From the NCBI GenBank assembly GCA_022592445.1, contig JABYQR010000054.1:1-64000 (forward strand): a DNA stretch of 64,000 nt, read 5' to 3'. This DNA comes from Cytidiella melzeri (lineage: Eukaryota; Basidiomycota; Agaricomycetes; Polyporales; Irpicaceae). Positions 34,281 through 45,008 of the stretch are shown here, piece after piece; the stretch's first letter is position 1; the number at the start of each line of letters is the position of its first letter. The notes beneath the pieces were generated by a model. It ran no database searches and was not told the origin of the DNA. It was given only the letters and a program-made list of their open reading frames with translations. The translations under genes were made by a program, and so were the position numbers.

Positions 34281-34608
34281 TAAGATACTGTCGTAGGACG
34301 CGCGTTGCAACATGTTTGCGTATCAAATCGCTAGAAAACTTGTTTCTCATGCAAATATTATGATTTTCTGTTAGATGCATGAATTATTGTCTAATGCATT
34401 CTTCCCGGAGAGTTATGTAGGATGATATTGCCTTGAACAACGAGCGGAACGTTTCCGTCGTTGTAACTCGAGTTTTGCAACAACTGTCCACTTTTGTGTC
34501 ACAGATTAATCAGATTGTCACACCGGCAGGCTCAAGCCCGCTCGGCTTGTGCTGTAGCGCCCATCGTTGACAGAACAAAGGCTGTATTAACGTCGCTGCA
34601 TAGAGAAC

Positions 34609-34834
34609 TGTTGTTTTTGCAGGGTTTTGATGCGCGCACGGGAGGGAACTCGAAATAAGAGAACACAATGTTAATAGATAGCTACGCAAATACAAGGGTT
34701 TTATAGTATTTTACAGAGACGGATAACTCGAAAAGGGAATATCGAGACAGGTAATGCGCGCAGAATGACGAAGGCGGGCGGCGGGAACAAACGGATACAA
34801 ACAGAAATCAGGTGGAAAACCTAGAATAACAACA
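34609..34834 (-). repeat. 3' LTR of element C
   Basis: 226 bp, TGTTG...CAACA, paired with 38377-38602; differs from it at about seven positions. Confidence 0.92.
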
Positions 34835-34876
34835 CTCCTCCTCAACGAGCAGAGCGTGAGAATGAACGCGAGTTGC

Positions 34877-35053
34877 CTAAAAGGTATACTCCGGTGCGTT
34901 GGTGTGAGCATGCAAATCATTAGTAGTGGGGGAGTCTGTAGCGACCATCGAATAAGCTACCGGCGGAGTCGCCAAATTGGACTGAGCAGCGGGCTTGTCC
35001 TGTTCCTCACATTCGGGTCTGATGTGACCTTCCTTGCCACACTTGTGACAAGT
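34877..35053 (-). pseudogene. Element C Gag, zinc-knuckle end
   Basis: The 3' part of gag after insertion W. Joined to 37491, the frame reads GSGKTCHKCGKEGHIRPEC, giving a proper CX2CX4HX4C nucleic-acid-binding knuckle, then a short tail ending NAPEYTF and a stop 42 bp before the LTR. The end of Gag lies at the end of the element, so no pol was ever present in this copy. Confidence 0.8.
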
Positions 35054-35616
35054 GACTCCAGTACGAAAACACTGTTTCTTTGGCACAACGCGATGAGACA
35101 CTAACATACCCCCCGGACACAAAGGGACCGGGCACAAACACACCTGACCTTGCGAGAGGCAATTACATGTGTAAGTAGGGGTTGAGGGTATGCGTGAATG
35201 TAGGTTGCGAGTGGGTCCAAGAGTCCTAGGCTGCACCTAGACTTGGGCGAGCAGTGATGCATTTGCAGGGCTCGGAGTGCAAAGCCAAAAGCGCTGTGGT
35301 TTGTTTGGGTAGCTGGGAAAAGTTCCGGGTAGAAATATGTAAAGTAAAACCAAGCAATGCAATGCAATGCAAAGAGGCAATAGAACTTAAGTGTTGCAAA
35401 AGAAAGTGGTATAAAAGTGATAGAGCTAGGGGCAACGCAGTGGTGAAGAAAGGGGAGCAATTGGAATGCGATACACAAGAGGGGGGAGAGGAAGTGGTGT
35501 GGTAAAGTGCGAGAGAAAGGACTGCGCTGGCTCATTGCAAGAGGATAACGCAAAACACCATGGCAAACACAGTAGGAAACGCAATGGGAACACAGAATAA
35601 ACACAGTCTAAATCGC

Positions 35617-35812
35617 AGTAGCCTTGAGAAAGAGAAGGGGCGGCTGTAAAAGGGGGTTGCAGTGAAGGAGAATGCAGTAAGACTCAGTAGCCTTGAGAAG
35701 GAGAAGGGGTGGCTGTAAAAGGGGGGTGCAGTGAAGGAGAACACAGTAAGACTCAGTAGCCTTGAGAAGGAGAAGGGGCGGCTGTAAAAGGGGGTCGCAG
35801 TGAAGGAGAAAC
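35617..35812 (+). repeat. 69-bp tandem repeat, about three copies
   Basis: Units start at 35617, 35686 and 35755 with AGTAGCCTTGAGAA and contain GGGGCGGCTGTAAAAGGG. The 69-bp period is a multiple of three, so minus-strand frames repeat a 23-residue unit. No function known. Confidence 0.85.
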
Positions 35813-36303
35813 GCAGCGCAGTAAGTAACGCAGTGAAATAAACGCAGTAGGAACACAAAAGGGGGTCGCAATGAAGGAGAAAGTGGCGCGGGGTTAGAGA
35901 TACGCACTGCGGAGTTGCTCAAGAAGCAAGGGAAAAGTGGCAGAGGCGACTTTGAGGGGGAAACCGCGGGGGTGTCGTATTCTGAGCTAAGCAAGGTACA
36001 GACACAGCGTATATAGGTGAAAGGCAATAGGGGCTATAGCAAATTGAAGCCGTGCGAGAGCAAGGCAAGGAAAGGGGCATCGCACGATGAAACGAGGGAC
36101 AAACGCGAAACATGTTACAGGAGCGATGGGGCACTGCCTTTAGCCCCTCTGCAAAGAGAACAGGCTGCGGAATCCGAGGGAGTGGAAAAGGGGGCCGGGG
36201 GGTTCCAACAGCTATGAGCTTGAGTGCGAGGGACTACAAGGATGCAATATGCGGCAAGTGAAGCCATGCAATGCGAAGCCATGCGAACCAAAGCAGAGGA
36301 AAT

Positions 36304-37094
36304 TGTCGCGGAGCGACTGCTGCTATACTGCTAAACCCTAAACAAGGGCAGAGAAGAGGGGGAGTGGAAGTGGAAGTGGATCTCCAACGACGACAACGAG
36401 GTCAAAGTCGATGATGAGCAGGCAAGCAGGCTCAGAGGCCGGATACTAGCAGTGCAAATGACAGAGTTAATAAGATATGATACTAAGTTACATGCAGTAA
36501 CTCACCTAGCAGTGCAAATGACAGAGAGGTCAAGATGCAGAGCTAGGGAGGGTAAGGGCTACTATATATACTGTGGCTGGGTGGTCTGTGCACAAGTTCC
36601 CACACTAGGGACTGGAGTAACTGTGGGGCTGGAGTAACAATAAAACAATAAGGGACCAGGGTAGCTGTCAAAGACCAGGGTACGTAGAACAACAGAGCTA
36701 GAACAATAAGACAATAGAACAATAGAAACTGGAACAATAGAACAATAGAAACTGGGGAATCCCTGGGGAATCCCTAACAATAGACAGAAGACAATAGACG
36801 AAAGACAATAAGACAATAAGAACTGGGGAAATCCCTGGGGAATCCCTGGGGAATCCCTAACAATGGAAGGAGAACAATAGAACAATAGCCTAGGTTGATC
36901 TGGAACCGCTCCAGATTGAGTCTAGGGTTTGGGTCTGGACTATTAATAAATAAGGCAGGATGTCACGTGACCCGGGTTAGGGTTAGGTCCGGTAACATTC
37001 CTAGCCGGAAAATAAGCGCTCTAGATAGGCGCCTAAGGCTGTAAACTTGTGACAATGTTGGAAAAATCCGGTCTCTGTTGGACTATCCATGTCA
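36304..37094 (-). repeat. X-family LTR inside insertion W
   Basis: 791 bp, reverse complement of the solo LTR at 57841-58637 from TGACATGGATAG to CTCCGCGACA. Flanks GAAAT (36299-36303) and GGAAT (37095-37099) could be a target duplication with one change. Its centre is rich in AACAATAGAACAATAG and GGGGAATCCCTGG repeats. Confidence 0.82.
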
Positions 37095-37486
37095 GGAATG
37101 CAACGCGAGGCGACGCGAGGCAAAGCTAGGCGGCACGACGCGACGCGAGGCAATGCGAAGCGAGGCAATGCAAGGCGACGCGAGGCGACGCGAGGCCAAG
37201 CAAAGCGGAGGAGAAGCGAGGCGGTCGCGAGGCAAAGCAAGGCAGCGCGACACGACGCTAAGCAACATGCAAGGCGAGGAAAGGCGAGGCGGCGCGAGGC
37301 GAAGCAAAGCGGAGGGAATGCAATGCAACGCAAGGCGAGGCAACGCGAGATAACGCGACGCAACGCGAGGCAACGCGAAGGGCATGCAAGGCGAGGGGAC
37401 GCGAAGCAAAGGGAAGCAAAGCGACCCAATGCGAAGCAAGGCGAAATGAAGCAATGGAAAGCAAAGCAAAGCAAGGCGATGCAATG
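37095..37486 (+). repeat. GCGAGGC-rich low-complexity array
   Basis: Nearly continuous degenerate repeats of GCGAGGC, GCGACGC, GCAAAGC and GCAATGC with a period near 5-10 bp. Forms the 5' part of insertion W. Purine-rich on the plus strand. Confidence 0.85.
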
Positions 37487-37491
37487 CAAGT

Positions 37492-38214
37492 CTTGCCAGA
37501 ACCAAGGGCTGCTGCTAGTCCATGCGAATGTGCTCGCCTTTGGGCCTGTTGCACGTTCAGCGATTTCCAGGCGTATCAGCGAGTGGCTGCAAAAGTCTGG
37601 GCAGTGCCGCGGGACTTGCGCCGAGATTCTTCCTGCACGACACGACCAATAAGGCTGGCAGAAGTGAGATTGCCATCAGCAGCGGTGACGGAAACGAATG
37701 TGTCCCAAGATTCCGGTAACGCCAAAAGAATGCACATCGCGAGATCGTTATCGCCCAATGCGGTAGCGGTCCCTCGGACCATATTATATTCAATCCAGAG
37801 ACGCTTAATGTCTCTGATCTTCACCGTGAGATCCTCCGTCTTGTCGATGCGGTAACTAAAAAGTTTTCGTTGGATAACAACACGGGCAACACTGCCCTGA
37901 GTGGCAAAAACGTTGGCCAAGGCATCAAAAGCCTCCTTCGAAGTTTCGGCGGCCATCACATGCATCATCATATCGTTTTTGATGCGGAGACGGATTGTGA
38001 TAAGCGCCTTCTGATCTTTGGCTTCCCATTTGCTAGTGTCTCCTCGCCTCGGCTTCTCCACAGTTCCGCTGACATGCCCCCATAGATCCAATTCTCGGAG
38101 GATGTCGCTAAGCTGGATTTGCCACGTGAGGTAATTCTCCGGTCCGGCGAGAGGAGTGATCCAATACGCAGATGATGTCGAGGTAGGGACAGGGGTGGCA
38201 ACTTCTTCCGCCAT
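37492..38214 (-). pseudogene. Element C Gag, N-terminal part
   Basis: Starts ATG at 38214 (MAEEVATPVPTS), then YWITPLAGPENYLTWQ and LRELDLWGHVSG, the typical start of copia gag domains, followed by a helical core (KEAFDALANVFATQ, RIKNDMMMHVMAAE, TVKIRDIKRLWIEY). An in-frame TGA lies at 37578-37576; beyond it the same frame stays open to the insertion point at 37491, so only one stop disables it besides the insertion. The ATG is 162 bp inside the 5' LTR. Confidence 0.85.
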
Positions 38215-38360
38215 AATGTATAAGATTCAATATCGATATTACAGCCTAAGAGCGTATTGCTGATGTAATGTTGCCCAAAATAAGAGATGGTTCGGCCTAA
38301 GGGCGCAATGCCGAGCTACTGTCGCCGCGAGATGAAAATCGAGAGGATGTGCGCCTAGAG

Positions 38361-38376
38361 CGCGGGGCTCATAACC
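38361..38376 (-). promoter_or_regulatory. Primer binding site of element C
   Basis: Minus strand GGTTATGAGCCCCGCG, complementary to the anticodon arm of initiator tRNA-Met; the best match to that tRNA among the elements here. Confidence 0.8.
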
Positions 38377-38602
38377 TGTTGTTTTTGCAGGGTTTTGATG
38401 CGCGCATGGGAGGGAACTCGAAATAAGAGAACACAATGTTAATAGATAGCTACGCAAATACAAGGGTTTTATAGTATTTTAGAGAGACGGATAACTCGAA
38501 AAGGGAATATCGAGACAGGTAATGCGCGCGGAATGACGAAGGCAGGCAGCGGGAACAAACGGATACAAACAGAAATCAGGCGGAAAACCTAAAATAACAA
38601 CA
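38377..38602 (-). repeat. 5' LTR of element C
   Basis: 226 bp partner of 34609-34834; flanked by AGAAC. Confidence 0.92.
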
Positions 38603-39299
38603 AGAACGTAGGTACAAATTATACAGGAGTAAAGCATATACAGGAAAGAGAAATATATCTTTGTGGTGAATATTCCACTCAGTGGCCACTGCAGAGCCAA
38701 GTGAGTATGTCATACGGCTACAGCCAGGCGGAGTTTAAACTGATGTCACCCTACCCATCCAGTCCATCACGCTCATCCAGTCGTTTTGTCCTGCAAGCTT
38801 TACCACGTCCTCATATAGTCAATCAAAGTACATAGTTCAATAAAAGACACATGTTTATAATATCTTGTCACATATCATGCTCACCGCACGCGAGGATCTC
38901 TGGGATCTTGTAAGATCAATGTATATAAGAGTGACTTTGACTGCTCAAAAACACACCGGTAATGCTCGCTAGCTCGCATCCCCTCACATAAAACCCTCAA
39001 AAGCTGATAGTCACATTTATAATATACAACCGCATATATGCTCATTCTTACCGGTACAGAAATACGAGCAATGATGATGCTGGAGGCTGTTTTGCAACAT
39101 CTGTCCATTTTGCAACGCGCGTCCTACGACAGTAAGATAGACCCAGGTCATTCTCGACTACTATCGTCACACCGTGACGTGTCATGTGATTATCACGTGT
39201 GCTGTTCCGACAAGCCTCTGCATGTCGTACTTGCGCTTGAACATACTCAGTAATTATATATTCATTGTAGTGTACGTTGAAAAAATATCAGACAAAATT

Positions 39300-42200
39300 T
39301 TAAACGACGTTTTCGGCTGTGAGACGTTCGAAAACATCACTAGGAATCACTCTATGGCCGGAATATTTCTTACTAGCCCAAGCAGCCTGCTTTCCATTAA
39401 GGCCCTTGTAGTATGCATCCGAAAAGCACAGGGCTTGGGTATAGAAACTGGATCGAGATGGTCAGAACAGCCGTGGTATGCATGAATAGAATAGTTACTT
39501 ACTGGCAAATAGATTTCAGGGGCACCGAGTCCAGAGCCGCAACAAGATTTGCTTGAAGATCTGCCTCCTTCTTTGAGTCCGGATTCTTGCGGTAAATCCG
39601 CTTCGAGTAGCCCCAGCACTGCTCAATGGGATTGAGCTCACAATGGAATTTTGGGAGGAACAGGCAGCCAACACCTTCCTTCTCGCACTGAAGCTCAAGA
39701 AGGGACTTTGCATCTGTAAAGTCCGGCTGGTGGAAGAGAAGGCGACGGCAGCAACATGGGTTGGCCAAGTAGAATTCCAATGGTGCGAGACCATTCACAG
39801 GCAGGGGGCATTGAAATTTTGGACATTGTGCACAAAGCTGATGTGCGTTCTTGTAGCCCTGCTCGGTGAGAATTGTTGCCATACCTTTGAATGCGCCACA
39901 ACGTGCAGGGTCGGGGTCATCCAATGGGAAATAAAGTGGTTGAACAACGCTGTTTGATAGAAGTCCATCTGTCATTGGACGGCGCTCCTTGAGAAGCTTT
40001 CCATCAGGGCCGTATACAGGCTTCCCATCCGCCAATACGGTACTGTCAACCCCAAAATTCTTCTCCAGGTTTGAGGAATTCTTCGGCATGCTGCGCGCAG
40101 AGAGAGCATCATCAGCTCGTTTCAGGTGAGTGGGAGCATTGTCGAAAACAAAGCAGTGGTTGTCGTTGGGCCACTCTTGACAAACAAGTTTGATGGCAGC
40201 TTCAACCTGTTCCAAAATATCCGCATTTGTATAGAATCCGTCTCTGCTCTTTCCAGGATGGAACAGGCGACGGGCTGACTCCTTTCCATCCGCAGATTGC
40301 AGCCAGCCGTAGTCCGCAGAGACAAAGTCCGAAACCATTAGCGATGCTCCTTCGCCTTTTGCTCAAGGTACAGCCTTTTTGCCTTCATGTACACATTGTA
40401 CCTTACGGCGATTGTTTGCGTGGAAGGTTGAGTCATCATGGCACCAGATGACAGTTCGCCGGGATGGATCAATGCCGTGATTTCCCTCAGGATCGGTACG
40501 TGCAACTTCATCCCCATTAGCATTGAACTGCTGCAACAATGGCCGCAGCTTCTCCAACGCTGGCAGGAACACCTCTTGGCGATATTTAACAACATCTTCA
40601 CGCTCATGACCATCAACGTACTGCCCGCTCGGAATCTGAGCCCATCTATACTGTAAACTGTGCATCCAACCCTGGGTGGTCGAAAGTCCGATGGTCTTCT
40701 TTAGCCCAAAGTGTGTTTGATTATTCGGCTCCGCGAGAAACTCAACAATATCAAGAGCGCGAACGTGCTGTCTGACAGATTGCAGATGTTTGCTAAGTGC
40801 CACCTCTAGGTCTTTGTTTTCCAGCGCTGACATATTCCACATGCCATGGCAGTTGACAGGTAGATCATGATGATCACTAAGAAATCTTCGGGTCTGTTCC
40901 CGGAGACGACGTGCGAGAGCTATTCCACCCTCATTATCAACAGCCGTGCGCACTGAAGCATCAATCCAGCCCGGTGAGTCTCCTGTGATGTACAGCCAAA
41001 GGAACATCCTCATCATCTCCATACGTCTCTGCAGGACGTCACCACCTTCAAAAGGCTTTTTCCCCGTTCCCAAAGGTTTGCGAGGGTGAAGCAATGCCTT
41101 CAAATCTTCCCAGGCACGGCGAGCTTCATCTACTTTGGGGGGTGGAGTATAGGCCGAAGTTGTAGATTGCGCAGGTATGTTGCTACTTTCCGTGCTAGCC
41201 CTTGACTCTAGCTCAGCCTCTCTTTCCTTCGCAGCGTCTTCATTGTCTGAGTCCCGCTCAATAGCATCAATCTCGACAATGACAGGTTCCGAGATTCCCA
41301 GCTCCGAGCTCTCCGAGATGGCATCGCTCGCGAAGCTGATCAAGCTGCCTCGGCTCGACAACCAGTTAGATGAAGTGTTGGATAGAGTATATGGACTGGA
41401 AGAAGTTGTTCTAGAAGGCAGATTGACGACAGATGATCCAGGATGTCACGAGCATGCACACTTTTTCCTTTCTTTTCCTTTTATTTTCCTTATCTTATCT
41501 TCTCAATTTCCTTATCTTATCTTATCAATGGTACATGGCTACTGCATGTGATCAAGTGCATGTGACAGACTGGTCACATGATCATAGAAGGTGCTGGAAC
41601 ATTGTGGAACATTGTAGAACATCGCACCATAGCACACCATACGCTCCCACGGCAGTGTTAGGAGTACAGACCCGGTACCAGGGGTCCTTGTCTGAGATGT
41701 ATATAAACCCACCCTGTAGCTCCCTAAAGACCTCAGATTCTACCTCCTGGTCTTGAGGTGACATTCACCTTGTACTAGTCTCATCACTGTGCTAATATAT
41801 CCTGGTCCTTAGGTGATTGTCAGCTGATCCCTCGTCATTGCATCTCCACTTCTCCTCATCATCCTTTCCCTTGTCGTCATTGTCCACGCGAGTTCGCTCG
41901 TTGTTCCTCCACCCCCGTCGTCACTTCCTCGCTCTTTATAGAGTTTGGTTGTGCTCTTGACACAGGAGAGGCCGTGAAACGGGATGACCAGGTGGGTGTA
42001 GAGATTTCCTCAAAAGTGGACTGAAGCCAAATTCTGAGCTGATGCATTCAAAAAGCAACTAAACGACGAGGTGCTAGATGCACGAGACAGTGTTGTATTA
42101 TCTTCAGAAGGTGCTGAAGCGGTAGAGTGGATTTCTTCAGAGGTTGTAGACAAAGGCTGATTTCCAACTACAGTGCTAATATTGAGCACATCAGAGCTCA

Positions 42201-42452
42201 CAGACTCGGAGACCTCGCCTCGAGTACCCTGCTGCACGTCCACTGAGGGCCGTGATCCTCTCTAGAAAAGACAAGTAAGTTCACCTTTCGAGTCTGCTTT
42301 CTATGCTGCAGTGATAAACTCACTTTGTTGCCTATAGGCTGTTCATTCAAGGGCCGGCGGCTCAAAAGCCCTGAGACCTTCCGTTTTGCCTGTCCACCCC
42401 ACTCAGTGATAGACTGAGAGATTCCTCGCTTCCATTTCGCTGGCTCGCTCAT
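39300..42452 (-). pseudogene. Tc1/mariner-like transposase gene (one stop, one insertion)
   Basis: Cut-and-paste transposase. The main exon (about 41433-39503) runs WCHDDSTFHANNRRKV, SADYGWL, HCFVFDNAPTHLKR and FLPKFHCELNPIEQCWG, consistent with the D-D-E/D triad of this superfamily. The last exon 39447-39300 follows a GTAAGT...CCAG intron and encodes AYYKGLNGKQAAWASKKYSG. Upstream exons 42452-42325 (MSEPAKWKRGISQSITEWGG) and about 42262-42010 (Ser-rich linker), with GTGAGT...CTAG between them, supply a likely N-terminus. A TGA at 40365-40363 interrupts the otherwise open main exon, and the 41444-41822 insert splits the region before it. The copy is inactive as it stands. Confidence 0.78.
41444..41822 (+). 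repeat. LTR-like insertion within transposon I
   Basis: 379 bp, TGTCACG to TTGTCA, with TATATAAA near 41700. It resembles solo LTR S1 (2772-3496) around GGAACATTGTGGAACAT and the GGTCC/TATA region. TGATCC occurs at 41434-41439 and 41825-41830 just outside, and joining at these copies keeps the transposase frame open, but the repeats are offset from the TG/CA ends, so the boundary is unsure. Confidence 0.55.
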
Positions 42453-42636
42453 GCTGAATTGCAGCTGTGAGGTTCGCGGCCCTTTGCTTGGTCAAAATAT
42501 AATTTGTTTCATTGCACTTATGTCTACATTGAGCTTATAACCAAGTTATCATTTTATTCAAGACTTATTCGACGTGACAACGAGTGACAGCTTTTGAGAC
42601 ACGTGATGTAGTCGAAAATGACCTGGGTCTATCTTA

Positions 42637-43043
42637 GGCCCAGTACACTCTCCGCTACTTCTGTCACAGTGTGACCATCACATGGAGGGGCTTTGGCAGG
42701 CATTGGCAGGCGCTTTTAGCTAGTTATCGAGAAATAATAGTAAGTTATGTCATTCAGCACTCTGTCGGCAAACAGTCGTTTATTTTGAATTTCTGAAATA
42801 ACCTGTGCTAGCGCTCATCTTTTGCTGCCATTCTGGAAACCACTTCCTCACGTCTACCGTTTTAAAAAATCTGTAACGGAAGAATTCTAGTATACATGGT
42901 TTTTGACAACTCTTGGGATTTGGTTTTTTTTGTATGGACATATGAGCTAGTAGATGGATTTAGACTGTGGCCCTCCGCAAAAATGGACGTAAGCGCCATC
43001 ACACTTGCCATGTGATGTAGCGGGGAGTGAACTGGGTCTATCT
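42637..43043. mobile_element. MITE J, related to transposon I
   Basis: The right end reads, outward on the minus strand, AGATAGACCCAGTTCACTCC then CCGCTAC followed by TA; the left end at 42637 reads GGCCCAGTACACTCTCCGCTAC, its inverted partner with the outermost bases altered. About 407 bp with no ORF. It shares the AGATAGACCCAG terminus with transposon I, which abuts it at the TA (42635-42636). Confidence 0.65.
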
Positions 43044-43589
43044 TATCTTGTATAGGGTTCCGTCGGTAAGTCAATATTGAAAAACACGTGTCAGTAAATG
43101 GTGTTGGAAACATGTAAGAAACATGTTTTTAACACCGAGGGCACGGACCGGCAAAAATGTCATGTATATAAATGTTGGAAAATGTTGGAGATGCTACAAA
43201 TTCTGAGAGGTCTGTGTAATCAACAACAAGCCCTCAGTGCAAGGGCTGGATGGACTTTATCACCCCAGAAGTAGTGCTTAGCAAATACCGTTGAATATTT
43301 CAACTGGGGTGTATTTCATGATTACCATTGGATACCAATATCCTCCCTTCATGACATGTAGTCAAGAGTCACTTACTAGCTTGAAGATTTCCTTTTGCCT
43401 AGAACTGGAGCTTTTGTGTCTGAAGAGGACTGGGTGCTGGCATTCAGGTGGCTGCAGAAGCTGGTGTGAACAATAACAATGATTTAGAAGCCTGTGGCAG
43501 AAACAAACCATCATGGACAGATTGATCTCCCTGCTAGTTACAAACACTTCAATCACTGAAATAATGTCAGCACTGACCGGAAGAGAATA
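43044..43589. other. Gap between MITE J and gene fragment
   Basis: AT-rich at first, then no recognisable gene. Short open frames without conserved motifs. Confidence 0.4.
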
Positions 43590-43924
43590 GACAGTAATAT
43601 TTACACACAGATTATCAGCTCATTCACCCAATACACCTTGGATGCTGTCAGATATTGACCATCATATTTCTCTGGACCATATTGTTGTGCAATTCACTCA
43701 AACAAATGATTTACTGAGCCTATGCCATGAGGACCACTTGTAATAAGTGCCAACTGCTGCTTCTCGATACCCTGGAATACATGCACCCAGGCGCAGTCAA
43801 CTGAGTACCATGGATAGAAAGTGAGAGTTGATAGAGGCTTACAACATTGTGTAGATAAGAAGCTCTGAGGTGTTTGTGTACATATGCAGTCTGTGAGAGG
43901 CAGTTCAGACAGCTTGTCCAGTTC
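43590..43924 (-). pseudogene. Fragment of unknown gene
   Basis: Minus strand frame SELPLTDCICTQ to YPWYSVDCAWVHVFQGIEKQ, LALITSGPHGIGSVNHLFE, TGA, then IAQQYGPEKYDGQYLTASKV. The protein-like composition on both sides of one in-frame TGA suggests a decayed coding exon. Family not recognised. Confidence 0.35.
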
Positions 43925-44083
43925 AATCGACAAGCTTAGCCAACGTCATTGTCGGCCACGCTTTTGCTTGTAGCACACATTGCCACTCTGGAGGAGTTGT
44001 CCTTCACTATCGCTCCTGCAACCAGTCAATCGAGTCAAACTGACTTCGGTCTAGCATAGTTGTACGTTGTGCTTCAAGTCCGG
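43925..44083 (+). pseudogene. Z-family element fragment Z2, left part
   Basis: Encodes VGHAFACSTHCHSGGVVLHY to QSIESN and a stop, matching the C-terminus of the Z1 ORF (11197-11721). Homology begins near 43925, so the 5' two thirds is missing. It ends at gypsy B with target duplication TCCGG and continues at 51763. Confidence 0.75.
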
Positions 44084-44843
44084 TGTCACGGAGACGAAGC
44101 TCGACGCAACTAAAAGGGACACGGTGTGGAAGACGACGAAGAGGTGGTGGCAGGCTTGAAGCACAATGCTCTCACCAGCTATCAAACTTTATGCAAGTTG
44201 CTAGCCCAGTAAAGACCAAGTTAGTATTTGTGACTACCAGCTATGTAGTACAAGAGGGGGTTGCTTACCTAGCCCAGTAAAGACCAAGAGGTCGAGATGG
44301 GGGGGCTAGGAGCGTACATGTAGCAGTATATATAGACTTCAGGGACCTGCGCACAGACCATGTTGAGGGCAGGCTTTGCAAGAAGCCGTGTGAACGAAGA
44401 ACAAAAGGACTACCTAAAGTAGAACAATAGCTATTGTCTAGACCTTGCCAAGAACTCTACTCGTGAGAGAATCTATCTAAAAGGAGACCAACTATTGTAT
44501 TCCATTCCCACACCTGTGAGAACATCCTTCCATAAAGAGAACAATAGGGAAAGAACAATAAGGAGCCCATGTGGACGGTATCTATGACGTCAAACCCTAG
44601 CTATGGGCTGAGCCATGTGCTTGTAGCCATGTGGTCTTACTTAAGCTAAGTCACATGCCAGTGTGACGTAGTAGCAAGTAATGTGACCGTGTGGAGCGTC
44701 TAAGCCACGTGATATGGGCGCTTAATAGACGTGCAAAGGAGTTTATGCAGAGAGAATTGAAACTAGGTTGTAGCCCGGAGTTTTACAGATAAAAACAAGA
44801 GGTAAATTGCGAAAATTAAGGGCTAGTCAGGCCATCCATGACA
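44084..44843 (-). repeat. 3' LTR of gypsy copy B
   Basis: 760 bp; contains AGAACAATAGCTATTGTC motifs also seen in copy A. Confidence 0.94.
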
Positions 44844-44846
44844 TTA

Positions 44847-44857
44847 CCCCCCTCCTA
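44847..44857 (-). other. Polypurine tract of gypsy copy B
   Basis: Minus strand TAGGAGGGGGG just upstream of the 3' LTR. Confidence 0.75.
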
Positions 44858-45008
44858 AAATCGAGCGTCCTCGCGAAGCATCACTGTGCTGTGGTGATAG
44901 AGGTCTTCTACCCGTCTACAGGGATTCAGCAGAATTGCCCCGATTGTCTAGTCAGAAGGATGCTAGGAAGTTTCTCCCCTTCTGGTGTCGTTGACTCGAC
45001 GTTACCCG

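Larger units (their letters stand above)
35054..37486 (-). mobile_element. Unclassified insertion W in element C gag
   Basis: 2433 bp flanked by the direct repeat CAAGT (35049-35053 and 37487-37491); removing it restores the Gag frame through the zinc knuckle. It contains an X-family LTR at 36304-37094, so its own length is about 1.64 kb, close to the 1631 bp of Z1. Like Z1 it lacks TG...CA ends, has a TATATA box on the minus strand (about 36008) and repeats of the CGCAGTGAA/CTGCG type downstream. Otherwise the two sequences are not clearly alignable by eye. Orientation is tentative. Confidence 0.65.
34609..38602 (-). mobile_element. Gag-only copia-type element C (with nested inserts)
   Basis: Identical-length 226-bp LTRs (34609-34834, 38377-38602) with TGTTG...CAACA ends and the direct repeat AGAAC outside both (34604-34608, 38603-38607). 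On the minus strand it has a primer site (38376-38361), a gag with zinc knuckle, and a polypurine tract (GAGGAGGAG, 34843-34835) next to the other LTR. No protease, integrase or RT is present. After subtracting insertion W (35054-37486 plus one CAAGT), the original element is only about 1.56 kb. The LTRs differ at roughly seven bases, older than G. This is a non-autonomous terminal-repeat element encoding only Gag. Confidence 0.9.
39135..42634 (-). mobile_element. Tc1/mariner-type DNA transposon I
   Basis: 3500 bp bounded by inverted repeats starting AGATAGACCCAGGTCATT and continuing to CTCGACTAC (left) or TTCGACTAC (right), 27 bp with one mismatch, and TA on both sides (39133-39134, 42635-42636). 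It contains a single minus-strand transposase gene with introns. An LTR-like insert (41444-41822) splits the gene. Without it the element would be about 3.1 kb. TIR plus TA duplication plus a D-D-E type transposase place it in the Tc1/mariner-IS630 superfamily. Confidence 0.88.

Noticed and set aside
35254..36217. Several open frames on both strands in insertion W
   Set aside because: They follow purine-rich or 69-bp repeats and show no conserved motif.
36598..36900. Regularly spaced AACAATAG repeats suggestive of a CRISPR-like array
   Set aside because: Spacing is irregular, no spacers, and it lies within a eukaryotic LTR with a homolog at 57841-58637.
37001..37489. Open frame of 162 codons rich in Cys, Leu and Ala
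   Set aside because: Reads through the GCGAGGC low-complexity array; it is a by-product of the repeat.
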